Assembly (NCBI RefSeq): GCF_017497985.1
Contig: NZ_JAGDFV010000021.1
Span: 1 to 62,161, forward strand
DNA length: 62,161 nucleotides
Direction: 5' to 3'
Origin: Meiothermus sp. CFH 77666
GTDB taxonomy: Bacteria; Deinococcota; Deinococci; Deinococcales; Thermaceae
Below the pieces are notes generated by a model. That model was not told the origin of the DNA. It searched no databases and was given only the letters and a program-made list of their open reading frames with translations. Below are positions 44,780-52,826 of the stretch, in pieces. The translations under genes were made by a program, and so were the position numbers. Positions within the stretch are counted from its first letter, which is position 1. Every line of letters begins with the position of its first letter.

Positions 44780-44881
44780 CATCGCGTTTCCCACATTTAC
44801 GCTACACGCGATGCAGCGTAAATTACCCCACACGCCATAGCTTCCAAAGGATGCTGTGTGGGGTATTCGTGGGAACCGCTC
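44780..44881. repeat. 102-base dispersed repeat, copy 1 (partner at 60475-60576)
   Basis: It starts CATCGCGTTTCCCACATTTA and ends GGTATTCGTGGGAACCGCTC, and matches 60475-60576 base for base with about six substitutions and no length change. It is rich in self-complementary parts (TTTACGCT...AGCGTAAA; CACACGCCATAG...CTGTGTGGGG). It lies just upstream of the promoter of the CsoR-family gene. The remaining 44703-44779 shows nothing recognisable. Confidence 0.85.
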
Positions 44882-44891
44882 CAGGAGAACG

Positions 44892-44935
44892 TTGGAAGAA
44901 AAGCGGTCTTGGTGTACGATACCCCCTGGGGATAC
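44892..44935 (+). promoter_or_regulatory. Promoter and autoregulatory operator of the CsoR-family gene
   Basis: TTGGAA (44892-44897) and TACGAT (44915-44920) are 17 bases apart. ATACCCCCTGGGGATAC (44919-44935) follows at the expected start of transcription and ends three bases before the ATG at 44939. Binding here would block the polymerase and implies autoregulation, as with CsoR and CstR genes elsewhere. Confidence 0.7.
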
Positions 44936-44938
44936 GCT

Positions 44939-45220
44939 ATGAGCGCTGCCAGCAGCAAAAAACACAACCTCGAGGCCCGTGCCCGTGTGCTGAACCGCCT
45001 CAAGCGGCTCGAGGGGCAGGTACGGGGCCTGCAAAAGATGGTTGAGGAAGACCGCGACTGCCGCGAGATTCTGACCCTGCTCTCAGGTATCAAAAGCGCC
45101 CTGGAAGCCACCGGCGACCTGATCTTCGAGACCTATCTGGAGGAGTGCCGAGCCGACCTTGCCAAAGGCCAGGGCGATACCAAGGCCATTGTGGAGGTTG
45201 TGCGCCTGCTGCGGCACTGA
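44939..45220 (+). CDS. CsoR-family repressor with CstR-type ligands
   Basis: The 93-residue product has the family core VLNRLKRLEGQVRGLQKMVE. Ligand positions read EEDRDCREIL and IFETYLEECRAD: Cys, Tyr, Cys, with the two Cys 29 residues apart. Copper-sensing CsoR has Cys-His-Cys (or Cys-His-His in Thermus); CstR persulfide sensors keep only the two Cys, 29 apart, without the His. This protein therefore looks more like a persulfide sensor, though copper sensing is not excluded. ATG 44939 is chosen because the operator precedes it. It probably binds the palindromes at 860, 38815, 43725 and 44919. Confidence 0.85.
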   Translation: MSAASSKKHNLEARARVLNRLKRLEGQVRGLQKMVEEDRDCREILTLLSGIKSALEATGDLIFETYLEECRADLAKGQGDTKAIVEVVRLLRH

Positions 45221-45257
45221 TCTCCTGCTCTTCTGCAAAAAACAGAGATGTGTTGCT

Positions 45258-45638
45258 TCAGGCTTCTGGACAGGGCACCACCAACACTGGGGTCTGGCAG
45301 CGGCGCACCACCCCTTCTGCCACCGAGCCCATCATCCAGCGCCTCAGGCTGCTGCGCCCGTGGCTGCCCAAGGCAATCAGGTCGAAGTCCGGGGCTTTCT
45401 GCATGATGAGCTGCTCGGGCAAGCCGGTGGGCTGGAGGGCCTTGCGCGCGACCCCAAGCTTCCGGGCCAGGGCGGTGGCTTGCTCGAGGGCCAGCTTGCC
45501 GTGGTGGCGGTCAATATCGCGCAACATGGGCAGTCGGGTTCGCAAGCCAGGGTCGGCGGGTTCTTCGCCGTGCTCGAGGACGTTGACGAGTTCAACTGCC
45601 TTGGCCTCGGCTCCATAGACTTGAAGGCCGCCCCACAT
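45258..45638 (-). CDS. Universal stress protein, N-terminally truncated
   Basis: The product (about 126 residues) keeps the C-terminal two thirds of a UspA domain, with the ATP-binding loop ALGSHGRSSLRRWMMGS and the end TPVLVVPCPE. The usual opening strand with its catalytic-site Asp (ILVPTDGS) is missing. Upstream in another frame MARVALEHLTRCFDV looks like lost sequence from helix 1, so a frameshift is probable. It may be a pseudogene. It is convergent to the CsoR-family gene. Confidence 0.6.
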   Translation of the reverse strand: MWGGLQVYGAEAKAVELVNVLEHGEEPADPGLRTRLPMLRDIDRHHGKLALEQATALARKLGVARKALQPTGLPEQLIMQKAPDFDLIALGSHGRSSLRRWMMGSVAEGVVRRCQTPVLVVPCPEA

Positions 45639-45919
45639 CAAAGCACCTGGTCAGGTGCTCGAGCGCAACCCTGGCCATCAGGCTCTTATCATTTGCTTGG
45701 AAGCATTGGTTGCAGCCCCCTCACCCGGCAACACCGGGTTGCTATCAGAAGTGTCCTGTTCGGCAAAATGAGCGCCAAGCTAAGTACCTCCCGCCTGTGT
45801 TTTGGCTAATGGGATGATCGAAAATCACTCGGGTATTGCGCCCGGAGCATGGTTTTCTGGCGCAGTCTGAATTCATCTCTAAACCTCATACTGGCGCAAC
45901 TTAACCGACGGTGTCGCCA

Positions 45920-45942
45920 CCCTCTCCCACAGGGGGAGAGGG
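45920..45942. repeat. GC-rich hairpin repeat in a gene-less stretch
   Basis: CCCTCTCCC (45920-45928) and GGGAGAGGG (45934-45942) form a nine-base stem with a five-base loop, similar in design to those at 651-672 and 15604-15624. The stretch 45639-46106 otherwise shows no gene; 46018-46060 is rich in ATTAC/GTAAT half-sites (ATTACTGCCC, GGGGTAATGCCC, GGTAAT) and probably includes the promoter region of the VanW gene. Confidence 0.5.
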
Positions 45943-46106
45943 AAAGGGGAAAACGATAAAAGCCTGGCCTGGCCATAACCACCCCCTCCAGCGCTCACCC
46001 TGGTGGGCGGGCATTAGCGGGTGATTACTGCCCTCCCCGGGGTAATGCCCTGGTAATCCTGGAAAGCTAGCTTGAGGGTGAGCCATGAGGGGTTTGGGAG
46101 GGAGTC

Positions 46107-47174
46107 ATGCGTGCGCTGGTCGCTCTATTCAGCTTGCTCTCGCTGGCCTGGGCCGAACTCGAGGCAGTTTTGGTGGTGCGGGAACAGGTGCTGGAGAAGG
46201 GACAAGTGGTGGAGTACATCGGAACCCGGCACTACCCCATCCCAAGCGAGGCCGCCCTCGAGCCGTTGATTAGTCAACTGAGCCGCCCGGCACGCCCAGC
46301 GCGTTTTATCTTCGAGCCTCACAAGGGCTGGATGGCCGTCCAGAAACTGGGGTATCGCCTGGATGCCGATGCTGTTCGGCGGGCCTACCGGGCTGCGCTC
46401 GAGGCGGGCAAGTCCTCTTTTATATTGCCCGTGACGGTAGAGCAGCCCAGACCTAGCGTCCACGACCTGTGGCAGCGCGGCATCGTGGAGCTGGTGGGCG
46501 AGGGAACCACCAACTTTGCGGGTTCGCTGCCCAGCCGGGTTCACAACATTCGGCTGGCTTCTGCCCGGTTCGATGGCGTCCAAATACCTCCTGGCACGGT
46601 GTTTTCGTTCAACCGGGCGCTGGGGCCGGTCACGCCCGCCACCGGCTACCAGAAAGCCTGGGTGATCCGGGGCGACCGAACCGTGTGGGATGTGGGGGGT
46701 GGGGTCTGCCAGGTCTGCACCACGCTCTTTCGGGCGGCTTATTTTAGCGGCCTGCCCATCGTGGAACGCCACCCCCACAGCTATCAGGTGGGCTACTACA
46801 AACCCACCGGCCTCGACGCCACCACCGCCCCGCCCAAGGATCTGCGCTTCAAAAACGATACCCCGGCCCACCTGCTCATCCAGACCTCTATCCAGGGCCA
46901 GAACCTGACCTTTCGCTTCTTTGGCACAAAAGACCGCGAAGTCAGTTGGCGGGGGCCGGTGATACTCTGGCGCACCCCTCCCCTGCCCACCCGCTACATC
47001 TACGACGCCACCCTGCCCGCCGGATACCGTCGGCAGATTGACTTTGCCGCCGAGGGGGCGCTGGTACGGGTGTACCGAACCGTCCGGCTGCAAAGCGGGG
47101 CGGTGCGGCAGGATGTGCTCGAGAGCCGCTACAAGGCCTGGGGGGCGGTATATCTGGTAGGCCTCCGTCGCTAG
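46107..47174 (+). CDS. VanW-family protein, secreted
   Basis: The 355-residue product has a signal peptide (MRALVALFSLLSLAWAE) and a VanW domain from about residue 135: FAGSLPSRVHNIRLASARFDG, PPGTVFSFNRALGP and the invariant VGGGVCQVCTTLFRAAYFSGL. A G5-like or linker segment precedes it. VanW occurs in vancomycin-resistance clusters and in many cell-envelope loci, but its biochemical role is unknown. It is convergent with the baeRF-like gene, four bases apart. Confidence 0.85.
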   Translation: MRALVALFSLLSLAWAELEAVLVVREQVLEKGQVVEYIGTRHYPIPSEAALEPLISQLSRPARPARFIFEPHKGWMAVQKLGYRLDADAVRRAYRAALEAGKSSFILPVTVEQPRPSVHDLWQRGIVELVGEGTTNFAGSLPSRVHNIRLASARFDGVQIPPGTVFSFNRALGPVTPATGYQKAWVIRGDRTVWDVGGGVCQVCTTLFRAAYFSGLPIVERHPHSYQVGYYKPTGLDATTAPPKDLRFKNDTPAHLLIQTSIQGQNLTFRFFGTKDREVSWRGPVILWRTPPLPTRYIYDATLPAGYRRQIDFAAEGALVRVYRTVRLQSGAVRQDVLESRYKAWGAVYLVGLRR

Positions 47175-47178
47175 AGGA

Positions 47179-48342
47179 TTACCAGCGGGGCATACCGGCC
47201 AGACCGCCCAGCTCCTGCTGCAAGCGCTCCGCAACTTCGGCATGGACAAACTCGAGCCTGGTGCTATAGCGGGCGGCCAGCTCGGGCAGCACCCGCTTGA
47301 GTTCAACTTCTTCTACTGGCTGGCCGGGGCCGTGGGCCTGGGCGGCCTGGGGGCTGCTGCCAACCCAGCCATCGGCAGAGCGCCAGGCCTTTTCCTGCAG
47401 ATGCCAGGGCACCAGCAGGTACTGCAAGCGCCCTTCCTGCAGCAGGCTCAGCACCTGCTCGAGGCCCCCCACCCCTTTCTCCCGCACCTGCGAGAGGAGG
47501 GCTTCTTCTTCTTGTCGCTCCACCGCTTCGATGGTCGCCGAGACGGTTTTGAGCACCTCTGCCGGGCTGGGGGTCGCGGTGTGCAGCGGGGGCAGCAGGG
47601 CCACTACCTTTTCGGCTACCGGCCTGGGGAGGGCCTGCCGGGCTTCCTCGGGCATCCCCAGCAGAATCAGCCGCTCCAGGCCACGCTCGGCCATCTGCTG
47701 CTGCAGGATGATACCGGCCTCGCGGAAGAAGCGCTGGCTCCACTCGTCCACCCGCCGCTGGTAATGATCTTTGCCCGAACCGCCCCGCGCCGCTACCCCT
47801 ACCGGGCTGCTGGCCGGAGCCGCGCTGCGCCCGGGGGTGCCAGTGCGGTCTTCGCCCAGGTAGCGCCAGTTGTGGGTGTCCAGCAGCCGGAAGGCATCGG
47901 CCACTTCTTCAATCTCGCCCAGGAATACCTCGAACAGCCGCAGGCGCTCCTGATCCATGTGCACCACGCCGTAGCGCTGGTACTCCTCGAGGGCAAAGAG
48001 CAACGGGGCCAAATAAGGCGGCCCCCAGTGGGCTTCCACCCCCGCGCGGGACTCGAGCAGGGGCAGCTCGACCTGCAGGTGGTAGTCTTCAAACAAATCC
48101 TCGGCCACAAAGAGCGCCCGGGTACGGCCCTGGGGGATGTAGTGTTGCAGGCGCTCGAGCACTTTTTTGCTAAGGGCTGGCGGCACCTCGAGGCGCTCGA
48201 GGGCCTCCCGGGCCCGCAGCACGTAGGCCTTGCCGCTGTTGTCGGGGTTGGCCGGGTTCACCCCCAGGTACAAGGAGAGCAGCGGGGCCGGATGCGGCGC
48301 AATGGTCGCTCTGAGGTAATCAATTTGCGCTTTGCTGAGCAT
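47179..48342 (-). CDS. baeRF-like (eRF1-related) protein
   Basis: The 387-residue product begins LSKAQIDYLRATIAPHPAPLLSLYLGVNPANPDN, the opening typical of bacterial/archaeal eRF1-like (baeRF/Vms1-related) proteins. A central region with LAPLLFALEEYQRYGVVHMDQERLRLFEVFLGEI matches the 'host attachment'-like fold, and RLEFVHAE and ELAARYSTRLEF end the last domain. The family is predicted to act at ribosomes under stress. No GGQ motif is visible, so peptide release is not implied. It may start the stress island on the minus strand. Confidence 0.75.
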   Translation of the reverse strand: MLSKAQIDYLRATIAPHPAPLLSLYLGVNPANPDNSGKAYVLRAREALERLEVPPALSKKVLERLQHYIPQGRTRALFVAEDLFEDYHLQVELPLLESRAGVEAHWGPPYLAPLLFALEEYQRYGVVHMDQERLRLFEVFLGEIEEVADAFRLLDTHNWRYLGEDRTGTPGRSAAPASSPVGVAARGGSGKDHYQRRVDEWSQRFFREAGIILQQQMAERGLERLILLGMPEEARQALPRPVAEKVVALLPPLHTATPSPAEVLKTVSATIEAVERQEEEALLSQVREKGVGGLEQVLSLLQEGRLQYLLVPWHLQEKAWRSADGWVGSSPQAAQAHGPGQPVEEVELKRVLPELAARYSTRLEFVHAEVAERLQQELGGLAGMPRW

Positions 48343-48491
48343 AAGTCTCCTTTCTACAAGTCAAGGGCGGAAGATAGGTTCATTGGAGGCATCCCGGTTA
48401 CCTGCTTACCAGTCCACCAATCGCAGAGCGGCAACTTCAAAAATCAGTCGTTCGGGACGATAGCTCTGGCGCTTTGCACTTTGTGTTCGGC

Positions 48492-48950
48492 TCATGTGGC
48501 GTGCTCCTGTTGCATCACCCGGAGCAGGTCGTAGCGGGAGATGATGCCCACCACCTTGCCCCGGCGCACCACCGGGATACGGTTGATGTCGTGCTTGAGG
48601 ATCAGGGCCAGCACCCGCTTGAGCGAAGCCTCGGGCGAGACCGTGACCACCGGGGCGTGCATGATGTCCTGGGCCCGCAGGTTGCGGGCTGCCTTGTAAA
48701 CCCGCTCCACCTGGTCGGGGTAGAGCCAGTTGCTCAGTACATTGGCGCTCTCGAACAGGGAAAAAGGCACCATCCGCCCAGGGTGGCGGCAAAAATCGCC
48801 CTGGGTGATGATGCCCCTCAATCGGCCTTCGCCATCCACCACCAGCACGGAGCCTATGCGGTGCTCGAGCATTTTCTGGGCCACCTCCACCAAGGGCGTC
48901 TGGGGCGAGACAGTAACGATGGATCTGGCCATAATCTCCCTGGCTTTCAT
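48492..48950 (-). CDS. Tandem CBS-domain protein
   Basis: The 152-residue product consists of two CBS domains: MARSIVTVSPQTPLVEVAQKML...GSVLVVDGEGRLRGIITQGDF and MHAPVVTVSPEASLKRVLALIL...INRIPVVRRGKVVGIISRYDLL. CBS pairs bind adenine nucleotides and act as energy sensors. The start at 48950 is placed at MKAREIM. It overlaps the ATPase remnant by four bases and was probably co-transcribed with it. Confidence 0.9.
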   Translation of the reverse strand: MKAREIMARSIVTVSPQTPLVEVAQKMLEHRIGSVLVVDGEGRLRGIITQGDFCRHPGRMVPFSLFESANVLSNWLYPDQVERVYKAARNLRAQDIMHAPVVTVSPEASLKRVLALILKHDINRIPVVRRGKVVGIISRYDLLRVMQQEHAT

Positions 48951-49304
48951 GGGGCACCTCCCACCTGCCTCGCCTCCCACCGGTGTTCTCTCTCATGACG
49001 GCGTAACCAGGCCACCATGAGCATGGCAAAAGCCCAGCTCAACGAGAGCGCTACCGCTACCAGAGCCCAGGCCACCCAGGGCAAGGGGGTCAGGCCCAGC
49101 ACGGTACGCAGCGGTTCCAGAACCGGGGTGAGCAGCAACCCCGCACTGGCCAGAAGAATCCACAAGAGTGTAGATCAGCGGGCTTCTAAACTGGCGCAAA
49201 AAGTGCCGCCAGAGGGGTTCTGGCGGCTGCTCAGGCAGGGTGTTGGGGCCGTAGCGAGCCAGCCGATTCACCGCCTCCTGGGTGGATAGTCCGCGCTTGT
49301 TCAT
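48947..49304 (-). pseudogene. Internally deleted P-type cation ATPase
   Basis: From the ATG at 49304 the frame reads LSTQEAVNRLARYGPNTLPE and WRHFLRQFRSPLIYTL, the N-terminal domain of calcium-type P-ATPases. After residue 47 the frame fails; a second frame, open to 48947, gives LEPLRTVLGLTPLPWVAWALV and FAMLMVAWLRR, the last membrane helices of the same family. The roughly 800 residues between, with the phosphorylation site DKTGT, are gone. This is a deletion remnant with both ends intact. It overlaps the Usp gene by four bases. Confidence 0.85.
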
Positions 49305-49750
49305 GTGGCCTCCTCCCCAGGGTGGCGCACCACCAGCACCGGCTTGGGGCTGCGCTGCAAGACCTTCTGGGTGACCGAACCGAGCAGAAGCCGATCCAGC
49401 CCGCTGCGCCCGTGGGTGCCCATCACCACCAGGTCGTGCCCGGCGGCCTCTTCCACAATCACCTGAGCGGCGTTGCCCTGCTTGAGCTCGGTTCTGGCCG
49501 AAACCCCCAGGTACTGAGCAAACCCTTCGGCCCGTTCCAGGGCCTGCTTGCCCGCCACCTCGAGGTCGCGGGAGAGCTCGGGGTAGTAGGGAATGGTTTC
49601 AGGCCCAATCAGGATGCGGGCCACCACCGGCTCCACCACGTACAGCAAGGTAGCTTCGGCGCCCAGGCTTTTGGCCAACTCGAGGCCTATCTTGACCGCA
49701 GCCTCACTGGGGGCGCTTCCATCGGTGGGAATCAGGATTCGGCGATACAT
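49301..49750 (-). CDS. Universal stress protein (UspA family)
   Basis: The 149-residue product has the full UspA fold: RRILIPTDGSAPSEAAVKIGLELAKSLGA at the start and the ATP motif VVMGTHGRSGLDRLLLGSVTQKVL followed by PKPVLVVRH. The G-2x-G-9x-G(S/T) pattern is complete, so ATP binding is likely. It lies between the two-domain Usp and the ATPase remnant in a minus-strand stress operon. Confidence 0.93.
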   Translation of the reverse strand: MYRRILIPTDGSAPSEAAVKIGLELAKSLGAEATLLYVVEPVVARILIGPETIPYYPELSRDLEVAGKQALERAEGFAQYLGVSARTELKQGNAAQVIVEEAAGHDLVVMGTHGRSGLDRLLLGSVTQKVLQRSPKPVLVVRHPGEEAT

Positions 49751-49794
49751 GGCTCCTCCTTGTTCGTTTCAAAGCAGGTTTGCCGTGAGGTCAC

Positions 49795-50772
49795 TCAGCG
49801 TTCCCCTGGCGGGGGCAGGTGGGCCTCGTCGGGGTGGGTCAGGGCCGCCGGGTTGCGTACCAGCAGAATCGGCTGGCGGGCCTGCTGGGCCACATCCTCG
49901 GCCACGCTGCCCAGCAAGAGCTTGCGCAGCCCGGTGCGTCCGTGGGTGCCCATCACGATCAGTTCGGCCTTCTCTTCCTCGGCCACCTCGCGGATGCGCT
50001 CGCCAATCAGGTGACGTCCGGCCTCACGCAGCACCGCGTGGGCCTGTTTGCAGTGCTCACAGCGCTGGATGGCTTCTTGCAAGATGAACTCGCCCTGCTC
50101 GCGCAGGCGGGCCTGTTCCTGGGCCAGTTGGGCCTGGAGCTGGGTCTGGTCGGTAAACATCCAGGCCCGTCCCGCACTCACATAGAGCTGGGTCAGGTCG
50201 GGCACCACATACACCACCGAGAGTCGGGCCTTCAGCGCTCCGGCCAGTGCATCGGCATGTTGCAGGGCCAGATCGCTGTAAGAGCTGCCGTCAATAGCCA
50301 CCAGAATGCGCTTGAACAGGGTGGGTTTGGCATCATCCCCCTGCGTCAACAAGAGGGGCATCGGGGCCAGGCGGGCCATCCGCTCGGCCACGCTATCCAG
50401 CAAGACGCGGGGCAGCCCCGTGCGGCCATGCGTGCCCATCACCACCAGGTCGCAGCCGTGGGCCACCCCGGCATCCACCAGGGCTTCGGCCACGCCGGGC
50501 CTGCTCTCGGGTTCGGTGCTGGTGAGCTGGGTGGCACAGGACACCTGGGCCCGGCTGGCCTTGCGCTCCCACTGCTCGAGCAAAGCCCGACCCACCGTGC
50601 GGGCCCGCTCGAGGGCTTCCTGCACATCGCGCAGCTCACGGTATCGCTGCGGCTCAATGACGTGCACCAGCACCACCGAGGCCCCCAGCCGCTTGGCCAG
50701 GGCCAGCCCCACTGCCGCCGCGTGCTCGCTAGGGGGTGAGCCATCTATGGGCAACAGAATGCGTTGATACAT
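49795..50772 (-). CDS. Tandem-domain universal stress protein
   Basis: The 325-residue product contains two UspA domains. The first (1-145) has RILLPIDGSPPSEHAAAVGLALAKRLGA and VVMGTHGRTGLPRVLLDSVAE, where Asp-Ser replaces the usual Gly-Ser at the third glycine. The second (about 155-310) has RILVAIDGSSYSDLALQHADALA and IVMGTHGRTGLRKLLLGSVAE with the complete ATP motif. CEHCKQAH in the second half is an unusual Cys pair. The ATG at 50772 is used because ggaggtggct precedes it. Confidence 0.92.
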   Translation of the reverse strand: MYQRILLPIDGSPPSEHAAAVGLALAKRLGASVVLVHVIEPQRYRELRDVQEALERARTVGRALLEQWERKASRAQVSCATQLTSTEPESRPGVAEALVDAGVAHGCDLVVMGTHGRTGLPRVLLDSVAERMARLAPMPLLLTQGDDAKPTLFKRILVAIDGSSYSDLALQHADALAGALKARLSVVYVVPDLTQLYVSAGRAWMFTDQTQLQAQLAQEQARLREQGEFILQEAIQRCEHCKQAHAVLREAGRHLIGERIREVAEEEKAELIVMGTHGRTGLRKLLLGSVAEDVAQQARQPILLVRNPAALTHPDEAHLPPPGER

Positions 50773-50950
50773 AGCCACCTCCACTCGCCTCAAGCAAACA
50801 CCTCAGCGACCTTTCCCTTGAGAAGAGGCTGCTGAGGTGGGAAGAAGGAAAGCCGTTGCCGACTTACCTCCTTGCATCCTCAGGGTAGCCCTGTGTGGCA
50901 ACCCCGCCAAGGGGTGTTTGTCCCCAGGCACCATTCGGCAGGCCGGGTAA

Positions 50951-51259
50951 CTACAAGGCCACCTGACCACGGCTACCTCCAGCAGGCCCGCCCACGGCAG
51001 GATGGGTGGGGGCGAAATCGGTCTCGGTGATGGTGAGGCCATATCCTCTGGCCTCCTGCTGGAGCCACAATGCCAGCAGCTCGTCGGAACAGGGGTCGAG
51101 TTCAACTGCATGGGCACCGGGAACCAGCCAGACCAGCGGGCCACATCCATACACCAGGCTGACCAGTTCTCGCCGCAGATGCTCGGCAAAAGGGCTTCCC
51201 CCCTCCACCCGTGCATGGCTGTACACGGTGGTTCCGTCGCTAAACTTCCAGAAGAACAT
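50951..51259 (-). CDS. Hypothetical protein, about 102 aa
   Basis: The product starts MFFWKFSDGTTVYSHARVEG after ggaggtggcc and contains LRRELVSLVYGCGPLVWLVP and a late EARGYGLTITETDF. It ends in a Gly-rich tail. No family is recognised. It is upstream of the tandem Usp gene on the same strand, 178 bases away; that gap holds a CACCTCAGC...GCTGAGGTG inverted repeat (50799-50839) that could end its transcript. The stretch 51260-51671 upstream shows no gene, only a CTCGAGC/GCTCGAG hairpin at 51332-51350. Confidence 0.6.
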   Translation of the reverse strand: MFFWKFSDGTTVYSHARVEGGSPFAEHLRRELVSLVYGCGPLVWLVPGAHAVELDPCSDELLALWLQQEARGYGLTITETDFAPTHPAVGGPAGGSRGQVAL

Positions 51260-51671
51260 GGCCACCTCCTTTCCCGAATATCCGAGTGAGACGAAGCCAC
51301 CGGGCTATCAGAGCCCCGAACTGATCTGAATCTCGAGCAAACCGCTCGAGCTGCGGTATCCGGCACTTTCAGTATAGCCCGCCGAGGAAGGGTTACGTGT
51401 CCCTTACCTTGAACACCCGGGAAGGGATTGTTGTGCGCCTCGGCAGACGCACCTGTTTAGCACAGCCATCCCGGCCAGAAGCTCAACCAACCTGTAGGCA
51501 GCCTCGGGAAAGAACCCCAGGAGGTATGCAAGGTCAACTGAGTTTGTCCTGAAGTAGATGTCACCAGGGCATTACCTACTACCCGTCCAATCTCGAGCCA
51601 CTCGGGACACCTGCCCCATAGCGTTAGGAGTAGGTTTAAGTTTGCAAAGAAAGCCCATCAAGGAGGTGGTT

Positions 51672-51989
51672 ATGGCCATCATGGAACCCAACGTGACTAG
51701 AGAGTTGCAAGATATCCGCAACGACCTGACCTTGCTTCGCAAAGACTTGAGTGAGCTGGCCCAGGCCATGCGCGTCAACCTGAAAGACGAGAGCAAGCAC
51801 CTGCGCGAAGAGATGTTCCATACCTTTGATACCGTCCGCGAACGGGGCGACAAGATCATTCACAATGTGGAACATCGCATCGAAGAACGTCCCTTCCTGA
51901 GCGTGCTGGCGGCTTTTGGTGTAGGTCTCCTGGCGGGCTGGTTCACCGAGCGGCGGGCGCTGATGGGGCGCCGGGTGTGGCGGGAATAG
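51672..51989 (+). CDS. YqjD/ElaB-like membrane-anchored helical protein
   Basis: The 105-residue product is a long helix (RELQDIRNDLTLLRKDLSELAQAM) ending in a hydrophobic anchor (FLSVLAAFGVGLLAGWF) and basic tail, the plan of YqjD/ElaB/DUF883 proteins that tether to the inner membrane. An aggaggtggtt ribosome site fixes ATG 51672. It overlaps the next gene by 13 bases. Role is thought to be in envelope or ribosome stress; no specific function is shown. Confidence 0.78.
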   Translation: MAIMEPNVTRELQDIRNDLTLLRKDLSELAQAMRVNLKDESKHLREEMFHTFDTVRERGDKIIHNVEHRIEERPFLSVLAAFGVGLLAGWFTERRALMGRRVWRE

Positions 51990-52252
51990 TTGAGGTCTTG
52001 CTGAGCCTCCTGGATGTGCTGGAGGCCGAGGCGCGCTCACTGCGGATGGGCTTTCTGCGCGTGGTGAGCGCGCTTCTTGTGTTGGTAGTGGCTGGCCTGC
52101 TGGTACTGGGCGGGTTGCTGGTTCTTCTGTGGGCGGCTTATCTGTGGTTCAGCAGCCTGATAGCCCCACCCCTGGCGGCTTTGCTGGTCAGCCTGCTGTC
52201 GCTTTTGTTAGCCGCAGGGTTGTGGTGGCGGGCCCGAAGTATGCTTCGCTAA
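51977..52252 (+). CDS. YqjE-like (holin superfamily) membrane protein
   Basis: The 91-residue product has two strong hydrophobic segments (VVSALLVLVVAGLLVLGGLLVLLWAAYL in pieces, and LAALLVSLLSLLLAAGLWW) after an acidic amphipathic start (LLSLLDVLEAEARSLRMG). This is the YqjE/putative holin-X architecture. It overlaps the YqjD-like gene and is followed by a YqjK-like gene, so the trio mirrors the yqjDEK operon of proteobacteria. Confidence 0.78.
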   Translation: MAGIVEVLLSLLDVLEAEARSLRMGFLRVVSALLVLVVAGLLVLGGLLVLLWAAYLWFSSLIAPPLAALLVSLLSLLLAAGLWWRARSMLR

Positions 52253-52274
52253 CCCTGGCCAGTGGATTGTGGAA

Positions 52275-52496
52275 ATGCCTATGGGCAGTGCATCTGACCA
52301 ACCCCCAGACCGCACAGAGACCAGGGCCCGACTGCAACAGGCCGCCCGGCGTTTTGACCAGGAAAGTGTAGGCTGGGCCGAGCAGCACCCCAACGAGACG
52401 CTGGGCCTGGCTTTATTGCTGGGTTGGCTGCTGGCCCGCTATCCTCGCTTGCGTCGGGTGCTGGGCCGGCTGCTGGTTGAATACCTATTGCGCTAG
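52275..52496 (+). CDS. YqjK-like small protein
   Basis: A 73-residue product from ATG 52275 (a GTG at 52269 is the alternative). It has a soluble N-terminal part (RARLQQAARRFDQES), then ETLGLALLLGWLLARYPRLRR with one hydrophobic segment. Resemblance to YqjK is by position and size more than by sequence. It closes the three-gene operon. Confidence 0.6.
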   Translation: MPMGSASDQPPDRTETRARLQQAARRFDQESVGWAEQHPNETLGLALLLGWLLARYPRLRRVLGRLLVEYLLR

Positions 52497-52663
52497 AGAC
52501 AAGCCAGCTTTTTGAAGTTCCCAAACCCAGCCTGCATTTGAGCCGAAAAACCTTGCGAGTAGGCCCAAGGCCGACGAAGCAACCCAGAAGAGGATTGCCA
52601 AACGGTTGGCTGGGCAGAGTGAACTGGATGGCTTCGCATCCTGCGGATGCTCGCGATGCATGT

Positions 52664-52782
52664 ACAGTCGTACAAATACCCGTACAGAAGTGTCAATTGT
52701 CGCGGCTAAGCTATGGACTATGCTGTGTCTGGCATAAGCCGGATCAGATGCCTTTTCGTTCCTCCCCTACAACGTAGGGGGT
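52664..52782. repeat. Dispersed repeat, copy 2 (partner at 469-580)
   Basis: Contains AGTCGTACAAATACCCGTAC, AAGTGTCAATTG, CTATGGACTATGCTGTGTC, AAGCCGGATCAGATGCC and TTTTCGTTCCTCCCCTAC, in the order of copy 1. The end is a CCCCTACAACGTAGGGG palindrome. It lies in the gene-less stretch 52497-52826, between the yqj-like operon and capA. Confidence 0.6.
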
Positions 52783-52826
52783 AGGGGCCCGAGGAAAGCG
52801 TGCGGGCTGGCGCATGGTTAACTCCT

